From: Streptomyces lomondensis
GTDB taxonomy: Bacteria > Actinomycetota > Actinomycetes > Streptomycetales > Streptomycetaceae
Assembly (NCBI RefSeq): GCF_014651035.1
Contig: NZ_BMWC01000005.1
Span: forward strand, 530,420 to 594,419
Length of the DNA: 64,000 nucleotides
Direction: 5' to 3'
Below the pieces are notes generated by a model. The model did not search any database and was not told where the DNA came from. It saw nothing but the letters and a program-made list of their open reading frames with translations. Within the stretch, counting starts at the first letter, position 1; each line of letters starts with the position of its first letter. Positions 52,961 to 61,576 of the stretch are shown one piece after another. The position numbers and the translations under genes were made by a program.

Positions 52961-54435
52961 GACTGTCCACGCGGATCGCGATCGCCGTCGGCGTCACCGT
53001 GCCGCCGCTGGTGCTGGCCGCCGGCCTGCTGCTGCTGGGGCTGGTCACCAAGGATCTGCACCAGCAGCAGGACTCGCAGCTGAGCGATCGTGCCGCCGCG
53101 GTCACCCCGGACGCCAAGGCGCTGCTGCGGGCCGCCGCGTCGGGCCGGCCGCCGTCCGTCGAGCACGCCCGGGAACGGCGGCTGTTCGCGGCCGCGCTCG
53201 ATGTGGGAGTACGGCTGACGGGCCCCGCGGGCACGGTGACCACCGGCGGCCCTCAGCCGGGCGCGTCCGTACGGTTGCCGCCGAACGCCATCGCACCCGT
53301 CACCGTACGGGCGGCCGACGGCGCGAGCTGGCGGGTGCTGTCCGTGCCGGTGACCGTCAACCGCCCCGAGACGCGAGGCACCTTGTGGCTGTTCTCCCCG
53401 GACACCGCGAGCCAGGCGCTGATCAGGCTGGTGCGGGGGCGGGTGGTGACCGTCGCGCTGCTCGCCGCCCCGCTCGCCGGGGCGGCGGGATGGGCGGCGG
53501 CGGCCGGTACCGCGCGGCCGCTGCGGCGTCTGCAGCGCCGTACCAGCGGCCTCGACCCGACGACCAGCGCCGCTCGCCTCGATCACACCCCGATCGGGAT
53601 CGCCGAGGTCGACGATTTGGCCCGGACGATCCGTACCGTGCTCGCTCGCTACGACCAGCAGGCCGCCCGCACCGCGGAGGCGTTGGAGGTGGCCCGCTCG
53701 TTCTCCGCCGCAGCCTCGCACGAGCTGCGCACCCCGCTGATGAGCATGCGGACCAACCTGGACATCCTCGCCGAACACCCGGAGCTGACGGAGCCGGACC
53801 GCACCGAGGTCCTGGAGGACCTGCGGCGCGAGCACACCCGGCTGCAGGGGCTCCTGACCATGCTCCGGGCGCTCGCCCAGGGCGACCTGGTCGAGGCGGA
53901 CGCCTTCGGCCCCGTCGACCTGGCCGAGCTCGTGGACGCCTCGGTCGCCGACCTGCGCCGCAGACACCCGGACGCGGAGCTGACGGTGACGGCCTCGCCG
54001 GGCCTGTGGGCGCACGGCTGGGAGCAGGGGCTGCGCTCCACGGTGGACAACCTGCTGGCCAACGCCTGCACCCACGGCCGGTACGAGGACAAGGCACCCC
54101 GTATCGAGGTGACCCTGGGCCAGGACGGGCAGGACGCCGTGCTCACCGTGGACGACCGGGGGCCAGGCATCCCGCCCGACCGGCGCGAGGCCGTCTTCCG
54201 GCGCTTCCACCGCGGTCCCGGCAGTCCCGGGTCGGGCCTCGGTCTCACCCTCGTCGCGCAGCAGATCACGCTGCACCAGGGCCGCATCACGGTTCTCGAC
54301 CGCCCGGACGGGCGGCGCGGCACACGGTTCGAAGTGCGTCTTCCCACCAGGGCGGACCACACGCTGCCGCCGCCGCGCAGGGACTGGCTGTCGGCGCCCG
54401 GGACATCACAAGGTTTCCACAAAGACGGTTCCTAA
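52957..54435 (+). CDS. Sensor histidine kinase
   Basis: 492 residues from GTG 52957. Two membrane spans (about 5-30 and 160-185) bracket an extracytoplasmic sensor of about 130 residues. A HAMP-like linker leads to the HisKA dimerisation domain with phospho-accepting His in SAAASHELRTPLMSM, then the HATPase with NLLANACTHG, DDRGPGIPPDRR and GSGLGLTLVAQQ. It pairs with the overlapping regulator. The sensed signal is unknown; the small secreted protein just downstream may belong to the same response. Confidence 0.93.
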   Translation: MRLSTRIAIAVGVTVPPLVLAAGLLLLGLVTKDLHQQQDSQLSDRAAAVTPDAKALLRAAASGRPPSVEHARERRLFAAALDVGVRLTGPAGTVTTGGPQPGASVRLPPNAIAPVTVRAADGASWRVLSVPVTVNRPETRGTLWLFSPDTASQALIRLVRGRVVTVALLAAPLAGAAGWAAAAGTARPLRRLQRRTSGLDPTTSAARLDHTPIGIAEVDDLARTIRTVLARYDQQAARTAEALEVARSFSAAASHELRTPLMSMRTNLDILAEHPELTEPDRTEVLEDLRREHTRLQGLLTMLRALAQGDLVEADAFGPVDLAELVDASVADLRRRHPDAELTVTASPGLWAHGWEQGLRSTVDNLLANACTHGRYEDKAPRIEVTLGQDGQDAVLTVDDRGPGIPPDRREAVFRRFHRGPGSPGSGLGLTLVAQQITLHQGRITVLDRPDGRRGTRFEVRLPTRADHTLPPPRRDWLSAPGTSQGFHKDGS

Positions 54436-54479
54436 CTTCCTCCCCAGCAGGCACTGCGCCGCACAGGAAGGAACACATC

Positions 54480-54881
54480 ATGCGACCCAGGAAAACCGTC
54501 GTCATCTCTCTGGCGGTCGCCGCCCTACTGGGCGTTGCGGGGACCGCCGCCGCGGAGAGCACCACCACGGCCGCGTCCGCCAAGCCCGCCGCCACGGCGA
54601 AGAAGGACGGCACGAACAAGCTGTGCAAGCGCGCTCCGAAGGCCGAGCAGCGGATCGAGCGGAAGCTCAAGCGGCTGGAAGGGTCGGGGAAGGGCTCCAT
54701 CGCCCAACTGGAGAAGCGGGCCGCCACCGCGAAGGCCGCAGGCCGCAGCGCGGTCGCGAAGTACCTCGATGACGAACTGTCCTTCCGCAAGTCCCTCGTG
54801 CCGTCACTCCAGCAGCGCGAGAAGGACCTGGCCAAGGTGCGGAGCTGGTGCGCGACCGTCGAGGACGGCCACTCGGCATGA
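54480..54881 (+). CDS. Small secreted protein
   Basis: 133 residues starting ATG 54480, with AGGAAGG about 8 bases upstream. A signal peptide is clear: MRPRKT, then hydrophobic VVISLAVAALLGVAGTAAA with an AxA cleavage site near residue 25. The mature part is a Lys/Arg/Ala-rich helical protein with two Cys residues (LCKRAPK and SWCATVE) that could form a disulfide. No family is recognised. It follows the kinase by 44 bases and may be co-transcribed with it. Confidence 0.8.
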   Translation: MRPRKTVVISLAVAALLGVAGTAAAESTTTAASAKPAATAKKDGTNKLCKRAPKAEQRIERKLKRLEGSGKGSIAQLEKRAATAKAAGRSAVAKYLDDELSFRKSLVPSLQQREKDLAKVRSWCATVEDGHSA

Positions 54882-55060
54882 GCGGCACCTGACGGCCTCC
54901 GGCCAGGCAATCCGCGGACAGCGGTGGTTCCGGGGTCATGGCGGCCCCGGACCCACCCGCAGGTTCGCATCATCAGGAGCGGCTGAAGTAGTGGGGGGTT
55001 CATAGACCCCGACGAGCATGACGCGATCCAGGCATGAGGCGGTGCTCAGGGGCGGTCGCC

Positions 55061-56140
55061 TCACTCAAAACGGCGGCGGTCCTCCTCGTCCCACTTCCGG
55101 GTGTCGCGCGGCTCGACGTACGGCTCCTGCTCGGCCGGATGACCGCCTGCGACGGCCCGCTGGCGGGCCATCTCCGCGTCGAACTCGAGGCCGAGCAGAA
55201 TCGCCAGATTCGTGATCCACAGCCACACCAGGAAAATGATCACGCCGGCAAGGGCACCATATGTCTTGTTGTACGAGGCGAAATTCGCGACGTACAGGGC
55301 GAATCCCGCGGAGGCGAGCATCCAGATCACGAGCGCGAGGAAGCTCCCCGGCGTGATCCAGCGGAAGCCGCGGACCTTCGCGTTCGGTGTCGCCCAGTAC
55401 AAGATCGCGATCATGATCGTGACCAGTACGACGAGCACCGGCCACTTGGCGATCGACCACACGGTCAAGGCGGTGTCGCCGACGCCCAGGGCAGTACCGA
55501 CCTGCTGGGCCAGGCCGCCGGTGAAGACGACGATCAGCGCACTGACCACGGCCAGGACCATCAGGACCACGGTCACGGCGACGCGGAGCGGCAGCACCTT
55601 CCACACGGGCCGGCCCTCGGGGACGTCGTAGACCGCATTCGCGCTCCTGATGAACGCGGCGACATAGCCGGAGGCCGACCACACCGCGAGCACCAGACCC
55701 ACGATCGCCATGATCGACCCGAGCCCGGCGTTGCCCTGCATCTGCTGCACCGCGTTGGTGAGGACGTCCCGCGCCGCCCCCGGGGCCAGCTGTCGGATGT
55801 TGTCCAGCACCTGCTGTGTCGCGGACTGGCCGAGGATCCCGAGCAGCGAGATCAGCGCCAGCAGTGCCGGGAAGAGCGCCAGGATCCCGTAGTAGGTCAG
55901 CGCTGCGGCCCGGTCGGCCAGCTCGTCCTTCTTGAACTCCTTCAGGGTGCCTTTCAGCACCGCGCCCCAGGAGCCCTTGGGCAGATCCGTCGGAGTGTCC
56001 GGCGCCCGCTGCTCCACCTCCGGACCCGGACCGAATCGCTCCGGCTCATCTTCGCGGCCGTACGCCGTGGCCTGCCGCTGCTCGTCGGTTTTCCGACCTC
56101 GGCGATGGCCGGTGTCGTCACGCCTGTGTCCCACTCTCAT
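55061..56140 (-). CDS. YihY/BrkB family inner-membrane protein
   Basis: 359 residues from ATG 56140 (MRVGHRRDD), which has AAGGAG 9 bases upstream; an upstream extension of the frame is not supported. After a basic, hydrophilic N-terminus (about 1-65) come six membrane segments of the YihY/BrkB type, with the characteristic DRAAALTYYGILALFPALLA, then SASGYVAAFIRSANAVYDVP and the last segments NKTYGALAGVIIFLVWLWI and NLAILLGLEFDAE. The C-terminal tail is charged. The biochemical role of the family is unknown (earlier misnamed ribonuclease BN). Confidence 0.9.
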   Translation of the reverse strand: MRVGHRRDDTGHRRGRKTDEQRQATAYGREDEPERFGPGPEVEQRAPDTPTDLPKGSWGAVLKGTLKEFKKDELADRAAALTYYGILALFPALLALISLLGILGQSATQQVLDNIRQLAPGAARDVLTNAVQQMQGNAGLGSIMAIVGLVLAVWSASGYVAAFIRSANAVYDVPEGRPVWKVLPLRVAVTVVLMVLAVVSALIVVFTGGLAQQVGTALGVGDTALTVWSIAKWPVLVVLVTIMIAILYWATPNAKVRGFRWITPGSFLALVIWMLASAGFALYVANFASYNKTYGALAGVIIFLVWLWITNLAILLGLEFDAEMARQRAVAGGHPAEQEPYVEPRDTRKWDEEDRRRFE

Positions 56141-56332
56141 GACACAGCTCCTTACGCAGGGGTGATGCGGGCCAGGCCCCGGTACTCGCGCCTCGTCAGG
56201 GACGCTCGGCCGGGCATGCGCTTCGGCCAGACAACCGCCTTGATCCCGGGTCCCCACTTCACGGAACCGGGTTGATCAGCTGCCGGCTCGTCCTCCCCGC
56301 TCGCGGCGAGGGCCGGCAGCGACGTGCAAAGG

Positions 56333-57046
56333 TCAGACAGGGCCCGAGCTCCGCCCGCGGGCGTCGTCGGCCACCTGCTGCCCGGACTCGCGGGCCTGCC
56401 CCGAGACCTGGCCTGCCTGGTCGCGGGCCTCCTCCTTGGTGGTCTTCGCGGCCTCCGCGGCGGTGTCCTTCACGTCCTGGGCTGCCTGCTGGGCGACCTC
56501 GGTGGCGTCCTGCTTCAGCTGCTGCGCGGACTCGACGGCTGCCTCCTTGACCGGCTCGAGCTTTTCGCCGGCCTGCTCGGTGATCCGGGAGGCTGCCTGT
56601 TCCTCGGCCTCGGACGTCGGCAGGAGAGACGCGGTCAGCAGTCCGGCACCGAAGGCGATCAGCCCGGCGGCGAGCGGGTTGCCCTGCGTCTGCCGCACCG
56701 CCTGCTCCGGTGCCCGGCTCACCGCCTCACGGGCCTGTCCGGCCACCTCGCCGACCTGACCGGCGGCCTGCCCGGCCGTCTGGCGCACCGTGTCCGCGGC
56801 CCCGCCGGTGCCTTCCTTCACCGACTCCGTGGCCTGCACCGTACGGTCCCGCGCCGTCCCCGCCGATTCGGCGACGGTCCCCATGACGCGGTCACGCAGC
56901 CCCGTCACCGCGCCTCGCACCCGCCGGGTGCGGCGGCGCACCATCTGCCGGGGGCGGGCCCGGTCGGCCAGCCGGTTGACGTTCTCCGACAGGCGTTCCC
57001 GGGTGGTGTCGATCTCGGACCTTATCTGATCGGGTGCCGTGCCCAT
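56333..57046 (-). CDS. DUF3618 domain protein
   Basis: 237 residues from ATG 57046, which follows an AAGGAGG site at 7 bases. The N-terminus MGTAPDQIRSEIDTTRERLS is the DUF3618 signature. The body is a long Ala/Gln/Glu/Lys-rich amphipathic helix with heptad-like repeats (AGQAAGQVGEVAGQAREAV), resembling late-embryogenesis-type or apolipoprotein-like helices, with one hydrophobic segment LAAGLIAFGAGLLTASLL that may span or touch the membrane. It overlaps the holin-like gene by 25 bases. These three-gene groups in Streptomyces are usually taken as stress-related envelope proteins; the exact role is not known. Confidence 0.85.
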   Translation of the reverse strand: MGTAPDQIRSEIDTTRERLSENVNRLADRARPRQMVRRRTRRVRGAVTGLRDRVMGTVAESAGTARDRTVQATESVKEGTGGAADTVRQTAGQAAGQVGEVAGQAREAVSRAPEQAVRQTQGNPLAAGLIAFGAGLLTASLLPTSEAEEQAASRITEQAGEKLEPVKEAAVESAQQLKQDATEVAQQAAQDVKDTAAEAAKTTKEEARDQAGQVSGQARESGQQVADDARGRSSGPV

Positions 57047-57453
57047 TGCGCGTCCTCCTTCAGGGTTTGCACGGTCTGTTCCGGCTTCGGGGACACCTCC
57101 CGCATCCGGGAGCGGCCCATCACGTACAGGACGGCCGCGATCACCGCCCACACGGCGGCGACGATCAGTGCCGCCCAGCCGGCGTCCATCACGTTGGCCA
57201 GACCGAAGACGGCCGCGAGCGACAAGAAGAGCGCCACCATGTATCCGCCGAACCCGGCACCCCCGTACATCCCGGCGGCCTTGCCCGCCTTGGCGCCCTC
57301 CTCGCGGATCTCCGCCTTCGCCAGCTCCACCTCCTGGCGGAACAGCGTCTGCAGATCCGACGTCACCGCCGACAGCAGCTCGCCCGCCGAGCGGTCTGGA
57401 ACCGCCTCGCGCTGTCCACCGGCTCGCGGCGACTGCCGATAGAGCGACGACAT
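57022..57453 (-). CDS. Phage holin family (holin superfamily III-type) protein
   Basis: 143 residues. The N-terminal part RSAGELLSAVTSDLQTLFRQ followed by EVELAKAEIREEGAKAGKAA and two membrane segments (about 70-92 and 96-116) is the actinobacterial Phage_holin_3_6 family. Despite the name, chromosomal copies with DUF3618 neighbours are not phage genes. It lies between two Ala-rich helical proteins and overlaps the downstream one. Confidence 0.87.
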   Translation of the reverse strand: MSSLYRQSPRAGGQREAVPDRSAGELLSAVTSDLQTLFRQEVELAKAEIREEGAKAGKAAGMYGGAGFGGYMVALFLSLAAVFGLANVMDAGWAALIVAAVWAVIAAVLYVMGRSRMREVSPKPEQTVQTLKEDAQWARHPIR

Positions 57454-57454
57454 C

Positions 57455-58069
57455 TCACACCCCCGGATGAGCCGGATAACCGGACAGCTCCGGCGGCGGC
57501 ACCGGTGTGCCCGCAGGCAGGGTGCCGCTCTCCTCGCGCTCCGGCCCCTGTCGCCGAACGCCCGGATGCGGAGCCGACGGGGCCTGCGCGGCCTTGGTGC
57601 CGGCCTTGGCCAGGCGGCCCACCACCATGCCGGCCAGCACCGCTCCGCCCAGGAACGCCCCCGGCCGACGGCGCGCGAAGTTCTGCAGGTCGCCTACCAG
57701 GCCCTCCGCGCCGTTCTTGTCCAGGTAGTCCGCCGCGCGGTGGCCCTGATCGGCTGCCTGGGACGCCAGGCTCCTGGCGGGCGAATCACCCGAGGCGTTC
57801 TCCGCCATCCCCGCGAGGTCATCGGCCCACTGCCGCACCGTCCCGGCCAGCCGTTCCACCTGTCCCTGGCTCTCGCCCACCACGCGCTGCCTCAGGTCGC
57901 GTATCGCACCGCCTGCCTGTGCACGTGCTTCGCCCGCGACGGCCTTTGCCTGCTCGGCGGCAGTCCCGGCGACCTCGCCGGCCGCCTGCCCGGTCTGCGC
58001 GGCCACAGCCGACGTCTGTTCCTTCGCTGTCTGCCCCGTCTGCTGAACGCGACTGGCATCTTCACTCAT
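57455..58069 (-). CDS. Ala/Gln-rich helical protein of the DUF3618/holin-like operon
   Basis: 204 residues from ATG 58069 with GGAGGAA upstream. The N-terminal half is repetitive and helical (QTAKEQTSAVAAQTGQAAGE and similar 11-residue-like repeats). The middle contains RRPGAFLGGAVLAGMVVGRL, one short membrane-associated segment. The Pro-rich tail ends at the stop one base before the holin-like start. It is the first gene of the three-gene group and probably lies at the cytoplasmic membrane. No enzymatic motif is seen. Confidence 0.8.
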   Translation of the reverse strand: MSEDASRVQQTGQTAKEQTSAVAAQTGQAAGEVAGTAAEQAKAVAGEARAQAGGAIRDLRQRVVGESQGQVERLAGTVRQWADDLAGMAENASGDSPARSLASQAADQGHRAADYLDKNGAEGLVGDLQNFARRRPGAFLGGAVLAGMVVGRLAKAGTKAAQAPSAPHPGVRRQGPEREESGTLPAGTPVPPPELSGYPAHPGV

Positions 58070-58270
58070 GAGCCATTCCTCCTTCGGCGCTCCCGAGGCG
58101 GCCAGCGGAGTCGGCACCTCCGGATCCACGTCCATAAGGGAGTACCCCGCATATCAGCACAAAACGAGCAAATGGGACGATATTCGCTCATGGTTTCGGA
58201 AGGTCGGGGGCGGGGGCAGGAGGCGGTTGCCGGCCGCCATGAACAGCGTCGCTGACCGCATCACCACCTT

Positions 58271-58560
58271 GTGCTGATCAAGGCGAACACTTTCATTACT
58301 CGGCGCTACAACTGCTCCGATGCGTTCCAGCGCGCCGAAGGGCTGCGCGAGGCGGAAGCGCCAGTGGACCGTGGCGATCTCGGGGTACTGCCCACCGACA
58401 CCGGGTACGGCCTTGGCGCTGACGCGTTCAACACCGAGGCCGTCAGCCGGCTGCTGCGGGCCGAAGGCCACGGCCGCCACACGCCCTCGCCCGCACTCGT
58501 CGCCTTCCCCTACGCCGGGCACCACCTCGTCACCGACCTACCCCGAGCAGGCATCCGCCC
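58271..58560 (+). pseudogene. Truncated TsaC/Sua5 (threonylcarbamoyl-AMP synthase) fragment
   Basis: The frame from 58271 reads TRRYNCSDAFQRAEGLREAE, then VLPTDTGYGLGADAFNTEAV and PSPALVAF, the N-terminal third of Sua5/YrdC proteins (canonical LPTDTVYGIGAD). Around 58530 the similarity shifts frame (a YPEQA segment in the next frame) and then stops; about two thirds of the domain is missing. The intact tRNA-modification gene must be elsewhere. The remaining bases up to 58784 show no gene. Confidence 0.65.
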
Positions 58561-58784
58561 GAAGCGAACGCGATGGGCACAGGAACGGGAGCATGCCCAC
58601 GCCCGGAAAGATCCAGAACCCCGCCAGGTCCCGATCCCGGTCGGGAGCACTCCCTGTGGCCAGACTCCACGGCCGCGCGGCGCCATGCAGGCGGTGACCG
58701 GCCAACCGTGCGTGGGTCGTCGCCGTTTCGGCCCGGACGTAACGAGTCCGGTTCAAGCGGATGGTCCGCAAGCGCGGCCAAGTC

Positions 58785-59822
58785 TCATGCCAGCGCGTTC
58801 ACCGCTGCCGCGAACAGGCGTGGCAGGCGTGCGGCGGTGGGCATGATGTGGGGGGCGAGCGCGGGCTGCTGACGGGCCCTCACGAGGAGGTCCGTCAGGA
58901 GGCGGTGGCGGCGGGTCGCACTTCTCCAGTCGCTGTCGTAGCGGCTCGGTGTGCCGCGGCGCACGTTGGCGACCAGGGCTTCGGCGCCGGTGAGGGCGAG
59001 GGAGACGCCCTCACCGGTCAGCGCGTCGATGTATCCGGCGGCGTCGCCGACGAGCAGTACCCGCCCGTGGGCGCGGGTACGGGCCCTCTGGCGCAGCGGT
59101 CCCGCGCCGCGCACCGCGGTGACGGCCGCTTCCGGGGGCAGGCGGGCCGCCAGTTCGGGGAAGCTCTCCAGCTGGGTGGTGAAGGGGGCTCGCCGGGCCG
59201 TCAGCAGGGCGACGCCGATGAGTGCGGGGCCGAGCGGGGTGATGTACGCCTCCGCCTGCGCTCCCCAGTGCACCTCGACGTACGGCGACCAGGGGGGCAC
59301 CGCGTAGTGCCGGCGCAACCCGTATCGGGGTGACCCCGCCCCTCGGGTCTTCACCTCCAGCCCCAGGGTGCGGCGCACGGATGAGTGCAGGCCGTCCGCG
59401 GCGACCAGCCACCGGGCGCGCAGCCCCGTGCCGGGGAGGGTCACGCCGGTGGTGTCCTGCCGTACTTCCTCCACTCGCAGCGGCAGTACGGGCACCCCTG
59501 CGTCCAGGACGGCCCGGTGCAGGGCGCTGTGCAGGTGGGTGCGGCGCGCACCGAGGCCGGGGCCGTGCCGGAACGCGGCCTGGACCTGGCGGCGTCCCTG
59601 GATGTAGCGGATGCCCGTGATGGGGTGGCCGGGGATCTCCAGGCCGAGGGCAGTGAGGGCCCGGACGGCCCCGGGCATCAGGCCCTCACCGCACGCCTTG
59701 TCGACCGGTGCCCGGCGTGGCTCGGCGATGACGGTGTCGAGACCGGCACGCGCGGCGTGCAGGGCGGTGGCGAGGCCGGCCGGTCCCCCTCCGACGACCA
59801 GCAGGTCGTGGCTGTCGCTCAC
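58785..59822 (-). CDS. FAD-dependent hydroxylase (SrsC-like, geranylgeranyl-reductase-type fold)
   Basis: 345 residues from GTG 59822, overlapping the methyltransferase stop as GTGA. The FAD-binding GxGxxG motif is DLLVVGGGPAGLATALHAA; other FAD-contact segments are DKACGEGLMPGAV, WLVAADGLHSSVRR and VLLVGDAAGYIDALTGEG. Gene order with the type III PKS and the methyltransferase matches srsABC of Streptomyces griseus, in which the flavoprotein hydroxylates the phenolic ring toward a quinone. Function here is inferred from that order. Confidence 0.87.
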   Translation of the reverse strand: MSDSHDLLVVGGGPAGLATALHAARAGLDTVIAEPRRAPVDKACGEGLMPGAVRALTALGLEIPGHPITGIRYIQGRRQVQAAFRHGPGLGARRTHLHSALHRAVLDAGVPVLPLRVEEVRQDTTGVTLPGTGLRARWLVAADGLHSSVRRTLGLEVKTRGAGSPRYGLRRHYAVPPWSPYVEVHWGAQAEAYITPLGPALIGVALLTARRAPFTTQLESFPELAARLPPEAAVTAVRGAGPLRQRARTRAHGRVLLVGDAAGYIDALTGEGVSLALTGAEALVANVRRGTPSRYDSDWRSATRRHRLLTDLLVRARQQPALAPHIMPTAARLPRLFAAAVNALA

Positions 59823-60346
59823 GCGGGCACCGCTTGGGCGAGGGCCGCGTTCTCGCAGCGGACCCGCACCGCGAGCAGCACCGCGTTGGCGACGGTGAAC
59901 ACCATCGCGGTGAGCCAGGCGGTGTGCACCAGGGGCAGGGCGGCGATCTCCACGACGACCGCGACGTAGTTGGGGTGGCGCAGGAAGCGGTAGGGTCCGT
60001 CGCCGACCAGGCCCGCTCCGGGAACGACGATGACCCGGGTGTTCCAGTACGGCCCGAGTGTGGTGATGCACCACCAGCGCAGCACCTGGGCCAGTACGGC
60101 GAGCGCCAGCATGGGCCATCCCAGGGCGGGCAGGAACGGCCGGTCGGCGAGCACGGGTTCGAGCAGACAGCACGCGAGCAGGCCCGTGTGCAGGATGACC
60201 ATGACCGGGTAGTGGCCACGGCCGTGCTCCACACCGGCGCGGGCGCGGGTCCAGGCCGCGTTGCGCCGGGCGACGACGAGTTCGGCGACGCGTTCGGCGG
60301 CGACGGCCAGGACGAGCAGCGTGTACCACGGCATGAGGACACTCAC
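59819..60346 (-). CDS. Isoprenylcysteine carboxyl methyltransferase-type O-methyltransferase (SrsB-like)
   Basis: 175 residues from GTG 60346, which overlaps the type III PKS stop (ATG 60334 is an alternative). It is an integral-membrane methyltransferase with about four spans; the SAM-binding C-terminal motif is GDGPYRFLRHPNYVAVVVE, preceded by LGPYWNTRVIV. Similar proteins methylate phenolic lipids made by an adjacent type III PKS. Its position between the PKS and the hydroxylase supports that. Confidence 0.85.
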   Translation of the reverse strand: MSVLMPWYTLLVLAVAAERVAELVVARRNAAWTRARAGVEHGRGHYPVMVILHTGLLACCLLEPVLADRPFLPALGWPMLALAVLAQVLRWWCITTLGPYWNTRVIVVPGAGLVGDGPYRFLRHPNYVAVVVEIAALPLVHTAWLTAMVFTVANAVLLAVRVRCENAALAQAVPA

Positions 60347-61530
60347 CAGCGCAGCAGGACGAGTTCGGAACAGAATCCGGGGCCCATCGCCAGGAGCAGC
60401 CCCCACGTGCCGGGCTCGGGCCGGCGGGATTCCCACGTGCTCTGCAGGATGTGCAGGACGGAGGCGGAGGACATGTTCCCCGCCGTCGCGAGGGAGCGCC
60501 GGGCGCAGTCGAGGGCGTCGCCGGGCAGGCCAAGGGTGTCGGTCAGGGCGGAGAGGACCCTGGGGCCTCCCGGATGGCACACCCAGGTCCCGATGTCGTC
60601 GGTGGTGAGGCCGTGTTCCGCCAGGAAGGCCCGCAGGTGCCGGCCGAAGTGTTCCCGCACCATGCGGGGAACACCGGCATCGATCACGACGCGGAATCCG
60701 CCGGCTCCGATGTCCCACCCCAGGAGCCGTTCGGTGTCCGGATACAGACGGCTGCGCGTGGCGACCACCGAGGGCCCGACCGCGTCCGGCCCGGCGGCGC
60801 TGCCGCTGCCGCCGCCGCTGCCGCGGGCGACGAGCGCTGCCGCACCGTCGCCGAACAGGGCGCCGGCTACGAGGTTGGCGCGGGAGTCGTCGTGCTGCTG
60901 AAGCGTCAGCGAGCACAGTTCGACGGTGAGCAGCACCGCCGTGTCGTCGGGGTGGCCGCGCAGGTAGTCGTGGACCCGGGCGAGGCCGGCGGCGCCCGCC
61001 ACGCAGCCCAGGCCGAACACCGGAAGTCTTTTGACATCGGGCCGCAGGCCCATGCGCCCGGCCAGCCGGGCGTCGAGCGAGGGGGCGGCGACGCCGGTGA
61101 TGGAGGCGCACACCAGCAGGTCGACATCGGCCGGTTCGAGCCCTGCCTCCTTGAGCGCGCCGGTGAGGGCTTCCTCGCCCAGTTCGAGGCCCGCCGCCAG
61201 CCAGGCGTCATTGCTCTGCCCGAAGTCCCGGAGACCGGCGTACTGCTCGATGGGCAGGGCGAGATGACGCGTGCGCACGCCGGCGGACGCGTGCAGGCGG
61301 CGCAGCACGGCGCGATCCGCCCCCGGAGGCAGGCACAGGTCGCCGATCGGTTCGGTGAGGTCGTCCTGGGCGTAACGGTGCGGCGGCCATGCTGTGCGGA
61401 CGGCGGCGATCGTGGTCGCCGCGGCGGGCACGGCCGTCCGGCACTGCCCGGTGGACGGGGACGGAGACGGCGACGGGGACGGGGACGGGGACGGGGACGG
61501 GGCATGGTCGACGATCACGGGGACACGCAT
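60343..61530 (-). CDS. Type III polyketide synthase (alkylresorcinol-synthase-like, SrsA-like)
   Basis: 395 residues. The chalcone-synthase-type catalytic triad is visible: Cys in PVFGLGCVAGAAG, His in WVCHPGG and Asn in TAGNMSSASV, with the C-terminal GPGFCSELVLL. In SrsA-type enzymes long-chain fatty acyl starters are extended with malonyl units to resorcinol lipids. The N-terminus carries an unusual (PS)n run at residues about 11-26, encoded by a hexanucleotide repeat. GGAAGG lies 9 bases ahead of ATG 61530. It is the first gene of a three-gene operon with GTGA overlaps, divergent from a UbiA gene only 46 bases away. Confidence 0.92.
   Translation of the reverse strand: MRVPVIVDHAPSPSPSPSPSPSPSPSTGQCRTAVPAAATTIAAVRTAWPPHRYAQDDLTEPIGDLCLPPGADRAVLRRLHASAGVRTRHLALPIEQYAGLRDFGQSNDAWLAAGLELGEEALTGALKEAGLEPADVDLLVCASITGVAAPSLDARLAGRMGLRPDVKRLPVFGLGCVAGAAGLARVHDYLRGHPDDTAVLLTVELCSLTLQQHDDSRANLVAGALFGDGAAALVARGSGGGSGSAAGPDAVGPSVVATRSRLYPDTERLLGWDIGAGGFRVVIDAGVPRMVREHFGRHLRAFLAEHGLTTDDIGTWVCHPGGPRVLSALTDTLGLPGDALDCARRSLATAGNMSSASVLHILQSTWESRRPEPGTWGLLLAMGPGFCSELVLLRW
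61456..61502. repeat. Hexanucleotide repeat (ggggac)n in the type III PKS N-terminus
   Basis: Seven to eight copies of gg(g/a/c)gac run through this segment, encoding alternating Pro-Ser on the minus strand near the start of the PKS. The last four copies are identical, so copy-number change without frame loss is likely. Confidence 0.9.
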
Positions 61531-61576
61531 GTCGGTAATGCCTTCCTCGCCCTGGACGTCCGATTACCTTGCGTAC

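Noticed and set aside
57022..57453. Prophage lysis gene
   Set aside because: The holin-like family is chromosomal in actinobacteria and no phage structural or lysis genes surround it.
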